A program made the position numbers and the translations under genes. Source: Nephrotoma appendiculata (Eukaryota; Arthropoda; Insecta; Diptera; Tipulidae). Taken from it: a DNA stretch of 64,000 nucleotides. The notes beneath the pieces are model-generated. The model had not been told where the DNA came from. It made no database searches and was given only the letters and a program-made list of their open reading frames with translations. Below, in pieces: positions 12,665-24,795 of this stretch. The number at the start of each line of letters is the position of its first letter. The stretch's first letter is position 1. The stretch lies in assembly GCA_947310385.1 (NCBI GenBank), contig OX371225.1, positions 18,791,050 to 18,855,049 on the forward strand, written 5' to 3'.

Positions 12665-14593
12665 ATTCTAAACTGAGTGAATTTACCAAGCTCAAACGTT
12701 CAATTTCCGGACAACATAATATAAACCATTTTACCAATAATATTGCATCTGTAATATTTCGGTTAACATAAGTATTAGCGAACTCAGTGGGGTTATAGTT
12801 CAAAATATATTTCTTACATATCCCTCGGTTTCGAGTTAGTTAAAACCATGTATTTTGTACGTACATTTTTGAATGTTCAGTTCAGTGGTTCAAGAAACTA
12901 ACCAATTATGAGAATACTCGGTGATATTTTAAAAGGAAATATTTTAACTGTTACTTTTAATTTTCCGATACGACTATTTCTACTACGGACACATAAGGAG
13001 AGATATTGCGAAACAAAATGCAGCATACTTTTGGGGATCATATAAATTGTTAAATAAATTTGACCAACCATATCGCAGCGTATTGATGTATGTTGATCAA
13101 GTCTAGTTCAATAATAATCAGCTATGCATAATTTTACATATAAATATGAGATACACCCTATGAAACGTAAATTAATTAAATGTGGCCCTGATTTCACAAA
13201 TAATTACATAAATTTTTCGCCATTAAAATAAAAGTTTATAAACCAAATTTTTTACTCTTGCCGCATATAATCGTCATCTGCTACTTTCTAGTTTTGTCGG
13301 ATGTGTTTATATGCTAAAAAAAGGTTTAATTTGGATTTGTCGAAAAATCATTTTGGGAAATTTAAGCTTTCCGAGGATTTTTTTACTTGTGGCTTAACTT
13401 TTCTAATTAATTTTCGATTTTTATGTTTATTTTTGTATACCAAACTTCCTCGATAAACCCAAAAATTTGCGAGTTCTAATTCATTTAAAAAAATTAAATA
13501 AATGATGGTGGTTACAGTAAATTCAATGATTTTAAAAGTCAAGTTAGATGATTGTGAAAAGGTTCACGTGGTGATGCGGTATACAAAATTTTGTTTTGTG
13601 TGTTATACCCGATTTGCAAGAAATTTATAACACTTCGTGTAGGACATATATTACCATTATGTAAGAGACATTTTTGCAGACCCACAGTTTATTTTACATC
13701 TGTAAAATAATATTAACATAATTCTCTACTCACACTTTGTTTGTTCTGCTGGGATTCAAGCTCTCATTATTCATTTGCAGGAGATATCCTCTCTACCAAC
13801 TATTTTTATTATAGTACCACCCAAAACCTCTCCTAAAGGCACTTTGCAGCTTTTTTATGCACAAGGATAACAACCTTTGGTCGGCACAAAATGTCAATTT
13901 GACACGCGGGTATGGCCTTCTCCACGTTTTTTCATTTTGGTTGACGTTATATGTCCTACAGCCGCCCCTGCAAACCAGATCTAGTTGATCATTCTTAGCG
14001 GAGAAAGAAATGTCCATATGTGCATAGATTCACAATACTCAAGTAAAAACAGTTTCACCCGTAGGGTGCTAGGCAACCAAATACACCATTAGAGCGTAAA
14101 GTTTTTATACTGGCGGACCTGTTCGATTATCAGTACGGTACAAATAATACCTTAACTCGGGCCAGTTCGCATCGTGTTTTAGCCTAACACACAACAAATA
14201 ACGTCTGGACCCAATTGTCCTTTTGGTTACCTAGAGGACGTTACATGCGACTTAAACTTATGGAAACTCCAAGTAACAGGGCTGACACAAGTGCCAACTT
14301 GATTCCCACTGGCAAAACCAAAACCAAATGAATTGGGAAAATTTTCTTCCACAAAACTTTTATAGGGAAAAATATTTTCCCAATTAACTTTGTTTCGAAA
14401 ATTTTAGTACCAAACATATTCCCTCAGTAGGCCAGAAATATACAATTTCGAAAAAATGCTATGAAAATATTTTTCCCAATTCCCTATTCCCAGGGAAAGC
14501 CAGAATAGGGCCACAGGAAAAATTAACTGCTCTCTACAGGCTAATTAGGTATACATTTGACTTAATAAATTATTAAATGTATCAAATCAGACA
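12665..14593. other. intergenic stretch, no gene seen
   Basis: Mostly AT-rich. The part 13,740-14,540 is less AT-rich and may be old repeat DNA. Around 14,332-14,400 AATTGGGAAAATTTTC is followed by its approximate inverse, and TTTTTCCCAATTCCC recurs near 14,470. No supported coding frame. Confidence 0.5.
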
Positions 14594-14602
14594 TATCTAA
14601 AG

Positions 14603-15021
14603 GTCGGTGTGAAGTTTTTGGAGAAACTGGAACCCGCAGGGCTAATGTAATGAAATTTTGGAGTGCATCTAATTTGTCGTGTAAAAATACAAAAAATACA
14701 ATTCATGAGCCCTTCGGGTGATAAAGAAAAAGGGCTGACTGAGTTGAATAAACTATACTATGTCCGCTTTCGGATGTTTATCCACAGTGTGAGCCAATCC
14801 CTGATATTTTTGCTATTTTGCTTAGCAGCATGGTGTTTAACAATTGTTAATATTCAAATTCAATACACGATAAAACAATTAAAATCTAAAATTTCATTGC
14901 ATGGGTCCAGAACATGGTTTTCTAATTTGAATATCTTCCTGAATCTATGGTGTTAAAAGTTTATACTAGATTAAATTATTGTTCGCAGGGACTAAACTTG
15001 GTTTAAAAACTTCACACCGGC
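14603..15021. mobile_element. 419-bp MITE with 17-bp inverted ends and 8-9-bp target duplication
   Basis: The left end GTCGGTGTGAAGTTTTT (14603 onward) is matched by the inverse of the right end, GCCGGTGTGAAGTTTTT, with one difference. Immediately outside lie TATCTAAAG (14594-14602) and TATCTGAAG (15022-15030), an 8-9-bp direct repeat with one difference. An 8-bp duplication is typical of hAT elements and 8-9 bp also fits other groups, so the superfamily is open. The internal 97-codon frame has no transposase motif, so I call it non-autonomous. Confidence 0.65.
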
Positions 15022-15030
15022 TATCTGAAG

Positions 15031-18000
15031 CCCACATCGTCTGAAGATTGGCTTCCATTTGGCAAGAATATTTATAAGTTAGACCGGCCACAAATTCCTC
15101 TAAACCGGTAACTGTAATAAAATAGAGGTTTGCTGTAATAAATTTTTATAAATGCGTTTTACAAATTATGGTAACAGTGTCATTGATGAGCGGTTTTAGG
15201 CTAAAAGTACTCGGATGCTAGTGACTTGTGATTAACTATTAACCTCGTTATACTGTTTCTTCGCTACTATAAATAAAATTGTTCTAATTAATTTATTGAA
15301 ATTTTTAATTTAATAACACACACGTAGACACGTAGTTATTACATAGATAATTTAAGTTTATGGTACAACATTGAAACACTAAAGTACGAAAAAATATAAA
15401 AATGCACAAAAATTTAATTTGTCCAATACTATTGGATACCGTACCAAAAATACTTTACGTTTAACGTACTTTTTTACTATTAGTAGTGTGGTATATACTG
15501 TATGGTAGTTTCATTTTCCACTTGACTATCATACACAAAATTCTATGTTTTCAATTTTAAACAAATTGAAAAATTGTTCGTTTAAATTATATTATTTCCT
15601 ATTTCCTAGTTTTAGCACTTTATGTGGATGGTGTCTGCAATCAACTATGGTATGTATACGTGTAAGTTTTTTGTCTGTCGTACAATGAGCAAAAATTCTC
15701 AATTGGAAATTTTTATTATTTTTTTTGACGAATTTAGAATTGGTTTTGTTTACATAGGCAACAAACTATTTGATACTAGTAGCTATACGCGGTATGGTGT
15801 TATATCGAGAAGAATTTGTAACAGAAAAATTATTGCAAGGGAGCAATGACAATAGAATAATGGATTTTTTTGTTTAAAGTGAAGGATATTAAATTAGTCG
15901 GGCCTCACTCGATGGAAAGAACGAATATTTCGTAAAGTTGTTTTTTTAAACGCATTATTGCTTTGTAAGTAACCATTTCGGCTACTTCAAATGTCTCCGT
16001 TTAACTATAACAACAACTAATAATGTCCAGAAGGTATTAAAGCCCGCAAGGATGTTGTCGTCAAAATATATTTGCACATCACAATGAATGATATCGAAAA
16101 TTGTCCAATCAACAACCAGCGATCGGCGCAGGGAAAAACGTGGACTACGCTAACAATAGAATTTCTAAACTGGAGGGAGCGTGCGATGAACCGAGACAGT
16201 TTAATCCAACTAGACCCCTTACTGATTTTTACGGGTTTATATGCAAATATATGGAAAAACAATCTATATATTAAATAGACGAAAGCATTTTTTTATATGT
16301 TTTACAAACTTTGTGAATATATTTTTATTTTTACGCTTAGAACTTAGCAAGCTTTCTAATTAAGTTACTGTTTAGTATTTCCGGTTCGTCAAATTTATGA
16401 TTTCTTTCATCTTTAACACATAGATAAATTTATGATAGAGATACCTGTCTTTAAAATGTTCAGTCCTTTAGATTTTAAGAGATTAGCCGAGAATCGTAAA
16501 TTAAATAGAGAATTGCTATAATTTTATCGAAATTAAAAATTAATATATTGGAGAAAATTGAATCTTGAGTCACCAAATCATCATGCTCAACAAAATTTTA
16601 GTTTCTTTAAAAACTGGGTTTGGTGAACCTACTGGGTTCCTGCCTTTCAAAAAAGTTGTTTATGCCAAAAGGAATGCAACATCCAAATTTGTTATTTTGT
16701 CATTTGTTTTTATATAGAGAATATACTACCTATATAGTAATACTTGTTATGAAAATGTAAAGTATCATAAATTTGCTATTGATGAAAAAATTTTAAATTT
16801 GTTAGATCAAAATCTATTAAAAACTGAAATTTATATTTACTATTAATGGCTCAATATGTATAACAACACATGTCGCCTAATTCGATTTTATGTCAGCGAT
16901 GTGGTTACCAATAACAAGCAAATTGCGCTTCGAGTACGCAAGTCCTAAACACAAATTTATTTTATTTATTTATACATTTTCAAAATTGCCAGTTACTATT
17001 GAAAATATGATTACTATTTCTGTTAATTATATCGATAAATCGTTTCAAATCTCATATCATATTTTATGTATACCAAACATATTTGTATGTACTCGTATAC
17101 ATGTTGGGAAATGAGATAGAATTTTTTATTTATTTTATTTTGGACCACAATATTTCACAACGATCAACATATAAATTTTGTTTGCATGGTTAAAGTGGTT
17201 TTTCTTGTATATGTGTACGATATATAAAATAATCGTATCTGTTATGTTTATACATTTATTTAATTCGAAAGGATACTGATTTATGAAATAGATCAAAATG
17301 TAGTTAATGTTAATGGAATTTTTGTGGAAAGACTAAAATATCATAAAATATGGTTTCCAATTTGTGTTTAGAACCCAGCCCCTATATTTTCATTTAAATT
17401 TCATGCTGAAAATTTATTTGCATTTCCATCGGCTAAAACCTTCTTCATTTGTACTATCTATCCATGTAAATTCATCCTATATATAGAGACAGTACAAAAC
17501 AAACATCTAATTAACGTTAACCGTTTAATTGTAAAGAAAAAAAAATCGTAAAACCAAAATTTTAATCGACAGAGAGTTTGTTATCACACACCGAGGATGT
17601 GTACACGAGTATATATAAAATATACAAATCTGACCACACTAATTCACTCCAATTTTTCATTTTGTCTATCTTTATTTCTACCACTACCAATCCCCACTCC
17701 CTAATCCTCAAAAAAAAAAATCTAAATTGGGTATTCGGCTAAGCAAATGAGAGCGCAAGAAGAGCTGTAGGACGAGGTAAAATACAAAAGATTTTTATAA
17801 ATAATCAAAATTCAAATGAAGTTAAAACCAAACCAACAAAAAAGGATATCATCATCAACACTGTATGTGGACACTCGGAAATTAAAATCAAACCAATTTA
17901 AAAAACAACAACAATAACAGTATTTTCAGTATAAATTGGTGAGATCGGATTTTTTTTTTGTTATGCCAGATAAAAAGAAAACGTTGCAGTAAAAGGGTGC

Positions 18001-18735
18001 TAATAGCTATTTCAAGAACATTTTTATCGCACCATTCATTTTAACAATACAGTACTGGAGAATACTGATACTGGATTATTAAATTAGTTAAGTTTACTTT
18101 TTGTTTTGCTTTTAATACAAGACTATCTTGTTTTTAGTTTACGAGAAGAATATGTTCTTCTTTGTGTATAGAAGTAATTGGGAAACAAAGGAATAACATC
18201 GCAACTATACGTAATTACTTGTATAAATTGCATTTAAAATTTCGAAATTGGTTTAATCAAAACAGTAAAACATGTTTGTGCAGGGAAGGGACACCCAGAG
18301 AACGTTTTTAATATTTTTAAAAAATTATTATAAAAACTCAAACAAACTAACCATTGATTTCGCGCCGATTAATAATTTGTGAACTATAGCAATAAAAATT
18401 TACCTCCCATTCATTAAATAAAAAATTTAACTGATGTGTTTCATCAAACCTACAAATTTATGAAGAAACCTTAAGGACGAAGTTTTATATGACGGTCACT
18501 CGGATATTATTTATAAACTCATATATGCATTTGAAAATTATATCAAAATACGAATTGATTCAATTTAAAATAAAATCAAACATGTTAACGGAGTATTATT
18601 CCTAGTTATTCCCTAAAATCTTAATATTAAATGTTTTAAAAAATCGTTTTATTTCATGTAAAACATAAATATTTAAGAATTAGGAGATTAAAATTTACTC
18701 ACAATATTGGTATTTAAACAGCAATTTTTGCATAC
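15031..18735. other. AT-rich intergenic stretch, no gene seen
   Basis: Short frames at 15622-15849, 16072-16278 and 16890-17114 (plus) show no domain or motif I recognise. The 16,020-16,270 part is slightly richer in GC but unassignable. Low-complexity A and T runs are frequent. Confidence 0.5.
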
Positions 18736-19700
18736 AATAATTACATGCCGGAAAGGAATACTTCTATTCTATTGATACAACATTATATGTATTACGATCT
18801 TAATTCCAAATACTCAATGCAATCTTTGGATATCAATACTCAAAAGGTTTTCTAGCAAATTGAAATACCTTGGCATTGGTTTTTAAATTAGACAATTACA
18901 TGCGCGAAGTGAATATTAATGTACTAGAAGTGATTTAGGTTTTGCTCAATCATTTATTACAATATTCACCCAATTAAAATTTGACTTAATTAATTATATG
19001 CAGGTAGGGAATACTTCTTTAAATTGTATACCTATATTTCTACTAGGTTTATGAATTAAAATACTCTTTCCATGGATATCTATACTCAACAATGAATTGT
19101 AATATTCTGCCTGCATGAAGTGAATATTAATGATCATTTGCCAAAATTAAGTAAAATAACTGTGTACTGGAAGGGAACTAGGTTTCCCTCAATATTTTAT
19201 TACAATATTTCCCAAATTAGAGTTGACTAAATTTATTACATGCAGGAAGTGAAACACATTATAATAATATCTAAACTAAAATGGATCATCAATGTATTGT
19301 AATTTCCCAAAAATGTTTTAAACATTGATATTTATTGTTATTTTATATAAATCATAATATTACATGCACGAAGTGAACATTAATCATCATATGCCAAAAT
19401 TCAGTAAAATAACTATGTACTGGAAGAGAATTAGGTTTCCCTCAATCATTTATTACTATATTAACCCAAACACGATTTGAATAAATTTTTTACATGATAA
19501 CATGCAATAAGTGAATACTTTTGTCAATTTTACAGTAATATTTCTATTAGGTTTAAAAATGAAAAAACAAAACGCTTTCTATGAAAATTGAAACTAAAAT
19601 AAATCTCCAATGTATTGTAATATCCTGCTTGACGCTTTAAATCTTAGCATTTATTATTTCTAACAAAAATCAAATATTATGATTTTTGCACAAAGTAAAC
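18736..19700 (-). repeat. inverted block of the ~310-bp satellite, about three units
   Basis: The reverse complement of the 4.2-7.0 kb satellite. TTACATGCACGAAGTGAA, TTACATGCAGGAAGTGAA and variants alternate near 18,897, 19,003, 19,108, 19,238, 19,360 and 19,498. Unit phrases such as AAAATGGATCATCAATG, CATTTGCCAAAATTAAGTAAAATAACTG and CTCAATCATTTATTACAATATT match the other block on the opposite strand. Copies here look more diverged and one is truncated. Confidence 0.88.
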
Positions 19701-20099
19701 ATCGGAGTGAATTTTCGGCAAAAATAGCAAAATGCACACTGTGTGCTATAAGTACATAGAATTGAAAAAACACTCAAATATTGAACTTTCATAATATATC
19801 TGAATTTTTTTAATAAACACACATATTTTTGCACTATAAGTAGAAAACATTTAAGTTTTGTGAAAAGTTTTGAGTGAATTTTATAAAATGAAATTACTTA
19901 CAACAAAACACACTTCGAATCGCACACAAATGAAAATTCTTAAACATTTGAAATTATTTATCTCGGAACCAACGGATCGCACAGAGATGATCGAAGTGGT
20001 TCTGAACTAGTAATTTACGTAAGAAACAAATCTTATTTATTCACATGCCCTGAGATTTTTGCTATTCGAGACAGCGCTTATTCACTATGTGAAACCGGC
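19701..20099. other. spacer between satellite and Bel/Pao fragment
   Basis: AT-rich DNA with no gene. It runs into the Bel/Pao fragment without a visible LTR or primer-binding site. Confidence 0.5.
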
Positions 20100-21027
20100 G
20101 AAGAAAAATGCAGTTGGTCATTTCAAGTCGTATGATGTCCTGTTGACGATCTCTTAGATCGAATACATTGTAAAAATTTATTGGACAAAATTCAAACCGC
20201 TATAGGTTATATACATCGTTTCATCAACAATTGCTGCTTCAAAAATTCAAGAATCACTATGCCTTTGAATGCAGAAGAAATAAAAATTGGATTGAATACC
20301 GTGCTACGTTTAGTTCAATCCGCCTGCATTCCAATAGAGTATAAAGGGTTAGAAAACCCTAACTTCCTAGTACGTCACCCATCACTAAAATCTGTCTCAT
20401 TATTAATGAATCAGCAAAAAATAATTAGAGTTGGTGGCCGTTTGAAATTTGAAGCAGTTTCTTACCAGCACACTAATAACTTTCATCCACAGAAAACATC
20501 TTCATGTTGGACCACAAGCTCTTTTAGCAACAGTACTACAATCTTACTGGCTAATAAATGGAAAACAGATTGCTAAAACGGTTTACAACTAGCGTGTAAT
20601 GTGTTGCCGTGTAAAACCTCGATTTCCTGAACATTTAATGGCGCATTTATCGTCAGAACGAGTCAATTCAGCAAAACCGTTTTATAATGTTGGCATAGAT
20701 TATGCAGAACCATTATTCAGCCATTATTGCATTCGTAGAAAGTCTCCGACTAAGACATATTAGGCCATTTTTGAAAGTCTTGCTACAAAGCCGTTCATCT
20801 GGAATTAGCGCCTGATCTCACAGCTGCCTCGTTTATTGGTGGATTTCGCCGCCTTATAGCCACAATAGGGTTCATGCGGCTACAGATGGATAAGTACGAG
20901 TAGTTTCAATAAAAACTGCAACCGGATTAATCAAACGAGCCATCGTCAATCTTTGTCCACTTTCAGTAAATGTTGAACCACCAAGTGTTCAAGATGGGGA
21001 AAATGATAAGGAACCGAATTTGTAACT
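20100..21027 (+). pseudogene. Bel/Pao retrotransposon pol fragment (RNase H end to integrase end)
   Basis: A 131-codon open part (20181-20576) carries phrases typical of the region joining RNase H and integrase in Bel/Pao elements: LDKIQTAIGYIHRF and, near its end, KIIRVGGRLKF. The following sequence, across stops and a frameshift, contains integrase-like phrases (RVKPRFPEHLM, YNVGIDYAEP). After an internal loss that removes most of the catalytic core, the typical integrase C-terminus appears (VRVVSIKTATG, then NLCPLS, near 20,895-20,975). No gag, protease, reverse transcriptase or LTR was found with it. It is an old, inactive fragment. Confidence 0.8.
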
Positions 21028-22717
21028 GCTCATCAACCATTCAATTATATTACATTTGCTTTTCAACATTTAACTCAACATGAATTTAAATGTCCTTTAA
21101 TTTTAGTTAATATAAAGTACATTTTGTTAATATTTAATTGTTGTTTTTGCATACAAATTTCCTCTCTGAGATTTATTAATGTAATATGCAAATAATTTGG
21201 AAAATAAAATTGTTAATTCAGTCGTAAAAAGTATATCAAAATATTTGTTTCGGAATTCAAGTAAAACCGAAAATTAAACAACCAAACAGCTGATAAATTA
21301 TAGACAGCTAAACTAAATAAACTACAAGTTTTTTTTTTTTGATTCAGATCGCTTATAGCGAACCAATTATCAATTTGAGATCGCTCATTAGCGGAATATT
21401 ACAAGACGGAAATACCACAAGCAAGGAATAATTCAACGAATTGGAAAACGCTCCGGTTCATTTCCACCCTATACTATCACCAAATTTCTTTGCAATCCTC
21501 CAATTTACAAAAAACCTTAAAAATGAGGTTTTTTATGACGATCACTCAACCTGTTTTGGCTCAATTATGCTGAAATAATAGTTTATTATTTTAAATCGTT
21601 ATATCCACTTAAATTTTGAAAAAAATGTTTATACAGTTCTTTTACAAATTTAATTTTTTTTTTTAATGTTAATCGCGTTTTGGCAGATGTTATAATTTTT
21701 AAAATATTTGGAAGAAACGACAAAAAACGAAAAACTTTTTTCGAAAACCAAAAAATTCTTGTAGATCGATTTCAACCTAATTTCACAGTACACTTTTATC
21801 TAAATCACTCAATCAAGCTGGGCTAGAGAAAAGACATACGAATGCAGGCAGACTCCATCTCGAAAACGACTTTTTAAGAGTTGCAGTCGAAACATCTCTC
21901 AAGAAATTTCCAATATTGCAGCCTTTTACTATCACTCGCTATAATATCTCTCGAAATTTTTATTAAAATCGTAAGAGTATATTTTTTTAAAATAGAGACT
22001 CGGGTTCTAAATAATTTCCTCTGACTAAATATTTTCGTTTTTAAAACTGATTATATCGATTCTTTGAACTCGAAAACGCTACTTGCCTTTTTTATAAAAA
22101 TCATTTGACTCATATAGTGCAAATTCTAGCAACATCTCAAAATATGATGCAACATTTTAACACGTGATGCATATATTAGTATAGAGCAACATACCACAGC
22201 ATGTTGCACCAAAACGCAAAAATGTGCAACTTCCGCCAACTTGGCGATACGGAGGATTCCTTAATAAATTAACCAGAAATCAGTCCTCCTAGTAATTATT
22301 TCATTGCATACAAAAACCCTGTCTCGACAAATTTCATCAAAATCGTTGAGGCCAAAGAAAATCATAAAGATTGTTCAAGTCGTACCAAGAAGCCATCATA
22401 TATAACGACCAATCGGAATCAATTTCTAGCACTTTAAAACCCCTGGAACTTGAAATATATGACTCCACCACATGACCTCCTAAATGTATTTTCCCGAAAT
22501 AAGGACTCATCGCAATCCGTTGCTACAAAGACTTTCAGAATGAATTTTCTCGAAATTTCAACGCATCACAGTCAATTTCTTTTATTTCAAATCTCATCTT
22601 TACCAATTTTTAACAAAATCGTGGACACCAAAAAAATCAAAAATGGACACCGGCCGCCTACCGAATGACCCCGTTAAAGAATGAATAACTCTAGTGAAAT
22701 CTAAATTTTATCCAGAT
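21028..22717. other. intergenic repeat-like stretch, no gene seen
   Basis: From about 21,780 to 22,680 phrases such as TCTCGAAATTT, ATCAAAATCGT and CAATTTCTAGCAC recur loosely at a few hundred bases, as in a decayed tandem or dispersed repeat. The 72-codon frame at 22450-22668 has no motif. Near 21,514 a ~40-base phrase (CCTTAAAAATGAGG...TATGACGATCACTC) resembles one near 18,469, a weak direct repeat on either side of the Bel/Pao fragment. Confidence 0.45.
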
Positions 22718-22970
22718 TAATAAAAATTATAGTCAATAGAAGAGATAATAACCTTTCCAAAACATCAAAGATAACGAAAATCGGTTAACAAATGGCGAGA
22801 TTATTGCCAATTTTCGAAACTAAGAAAATCCCAAAAAAATAAATGTTTTTTTTAAATCCTTGAATTTATATTCAAAATTACAGAACAAATAAATAAATAA
22901 AAATGAGGTGTAACGAATTAACAATGGAATGTTTTATGATGTCATAACAAACCATATGAGTCATTAGCAG

Positions 22971-23022
22971 TTAACATAGTTGTGTTTTATGATGCCATTA
23001 TCATAAAACACAACTATGTTAA
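22971..23022. repeat. perfect 23-bp hairpin, 6-base loop
   Basis: TTAACATAGTTGTGTTTTAT followed by GAT is repeated as its exact inverse after the loop GCCATT. It sits in the 5' part of the 22.7-24.8 kb transposon, upstream of its gene. It could be a nested palindromic MITE, a transposase site or a cruciform. A TGTTTTATGATGTCAT phrase about 40 bases upstream resembles one arm. Confidence 0.85.
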
Positions 23023-23251
23023 GTCCTTCTGATTCGTTCGTCATTAGTTATTGTATTTAAAATTTAAATCCGCCTATCGCATTAATTAAGACCTGCTATT
23101 GTCAATATGTATATTTAATTGTATCACAAAAGAAACGCAAATTAATTTCAGTTTAAATCCAAATCTCTCGAGAAAATGACACAAATTTGTAATAATTAAA
23201 TCTAGTCCGTTTAACAGTTTTATTAATATTTTTAAGAAAGTGCTACTATAG

Positions 23252-24540
23252 TTGATAAAATGGGAGCTTGTTTATGGACCACTAGAGAAATTTATCTTCT
23301 TCGGCATGAGCTCTGTCAAATTATTAGTGCCAAGGTACCATCAAAACAGAAGTGTTGTTGATAATCCAGGAAGTGCAAGAAGTGTCTATTTTTTGGTCAA
23401 AAGCACGAGTTCCAGTGAAAAAGGAAAAACATTCCATTGGAAAATTGGAACAATTGCATGTCGAATGGAAAAATCTTCTAAAGAATAAAAATAAACCTTC
23501 AAAACTTAACCGTGAAAACAAAATTGTCTTTAACACGTTGCCGCACACTTTCAAATGTGTTGCTGAGAATTGAAAAATATGTCGGTATTCCTTAAAAAAC
23601 GAAAAAATTGTATGACTGCTATAGCCGTCATTTGCGCGAATGCGTTAATAGTAAACTGGTTGATATTTTCGATATCGCACACACTAATACCTTGTCAATG
23701 ATGATCAGTGAAGGCGATTAGCGATTCCTCTTGTCACCGCATGAGAAAGGGAGTTCCGGATATTTGGCTGGAGCCAGTCGATATGAAATTGAAAAAGAAA
23801 AACGAAAATCGGAACGTATGAAGGCAGATAAAAATCGTAAACGAAAATATCTTGAAGAAAAAGTAAATCAATGCCAATAGACTCACAAGCATTAATTTTG
23901 TCATCGGAGAGTGACAGCGAAAGGATATATATAAGTCCACGATTTTGGACGTTCTATTGATGAACTCGTTTTGAATCGAACAACAGCATCAGTTACATCG
24001 ACTTTCAAGTTTACAACAGGTGTAGTACATTGGGATGGAAAATTACTTCCGGAGTTGTCTGGAACGGAGACCGTGGATCATTTACCGGTGATTATTTTCC
24101 ATATAGATGGAGAACAGTTACTGGGCTTTCCCAAAATATCAAGATTAACTGGTTTGGAAATGGCGGGGGCTGTTTTATTCGATTAGAGAGCAGCTGACGG
24201 TGTCGTGGTGGCTTGCTTCGATACAACAACTTACATACAGGGAGATAATATGAAGCAGCTATTATTTTAGAGCAGAAACTGGATTGAAGTTTATTATATC
24301 TTCCTTGCCGACATCTCGACAGATTTTGTTGCCAAACACTGGCGATTTTTTAAAAACGGTTTTAGATTTCCACAGATTTTCTTATACAAAATCCGGATAA
24401 TTTCAAGAACGGAAGGATTATCAGTCAAATAAAAGTCGCAAATGATATCGCAGAACGTGGTGTTAAGTTAATACAAGATTAAAATAAGAAATTAACAAGA
24501 AATGAAGATGACATGTTATATTTTACAACAAGTCGTTAAT
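23252..24540 (+). pseudogene. HWDGK-type putative transposase, degenerate
   Basis: Coding pieces lie in successive frames. An N-terminal part (23352-23573) has FWSKARVPVKKEKHSIGKL and WKNLLKNK, followed by a piece with IFDIAHTNTL and RFLLSPHEKGSSG (23640-23760), then a lysine/arginine-rich stretch. A 71-codon open part (23971-24186) carries TTGVVHWDGKLLPELSG, HLPVIIF, EQLLGFPK and GLEMAGAV. After a TAG comes VVACFDTTTYIQGDN. I recall this motif order (HWDGKLLP, then CFDTT about 70 residues later) from many uncharacterised arthropod proteins. The two Asp residues would fit an RNase-H-fold transposase, but that is inference. Several stops and frameshifts make it inactive. I do not know an accepted family name. 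Confidence 0.6.
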
Positions 24541-24795
24541 GACTACACACAGAAATTTGCAACATATAACAAAACATCCTTAATGAGTAGAAGGTCATCC
24601 TAGATTGATTATTTTTATCATAAAAATTAATTCGTAATATCATTGTATAGAAGAAACATTATGCATTAATAATAATAAAAAAATATAGTAAATAAAGGAT
24701 ATTTAGCAATATTCTCGCTATTTGTTAACCGATTTTCGTTATCTTTGATGTTCTGGAAAGGTAATTATCTCCTCTATTGACCAAAATTTTTATTA

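Larger units (their letters stand above)
22718..24795 (+). mobile_element. unclassified DNA transposon with ~95-bp terminal inverted repeats
   Basis: The left end (22718-22812) and the inverse of the right end (24702-24795) match over about 95 bp with few differences. Both contain AGATAATNACCTTTCC, then ACATCAAAGATAACGAAAATC, then GGTTAACAAAT. Between them lies a plus-strand degenerate gene with HWDGKLLP and CFDTT motifs. The element is about 2.08 kb. No target duplication is obvious, so the true outer limits could lie slightly further out. The long inverted repeats plus a protein with spaced Asp residues argue for a cut-and-paste transposon. Confidence 0.7.
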
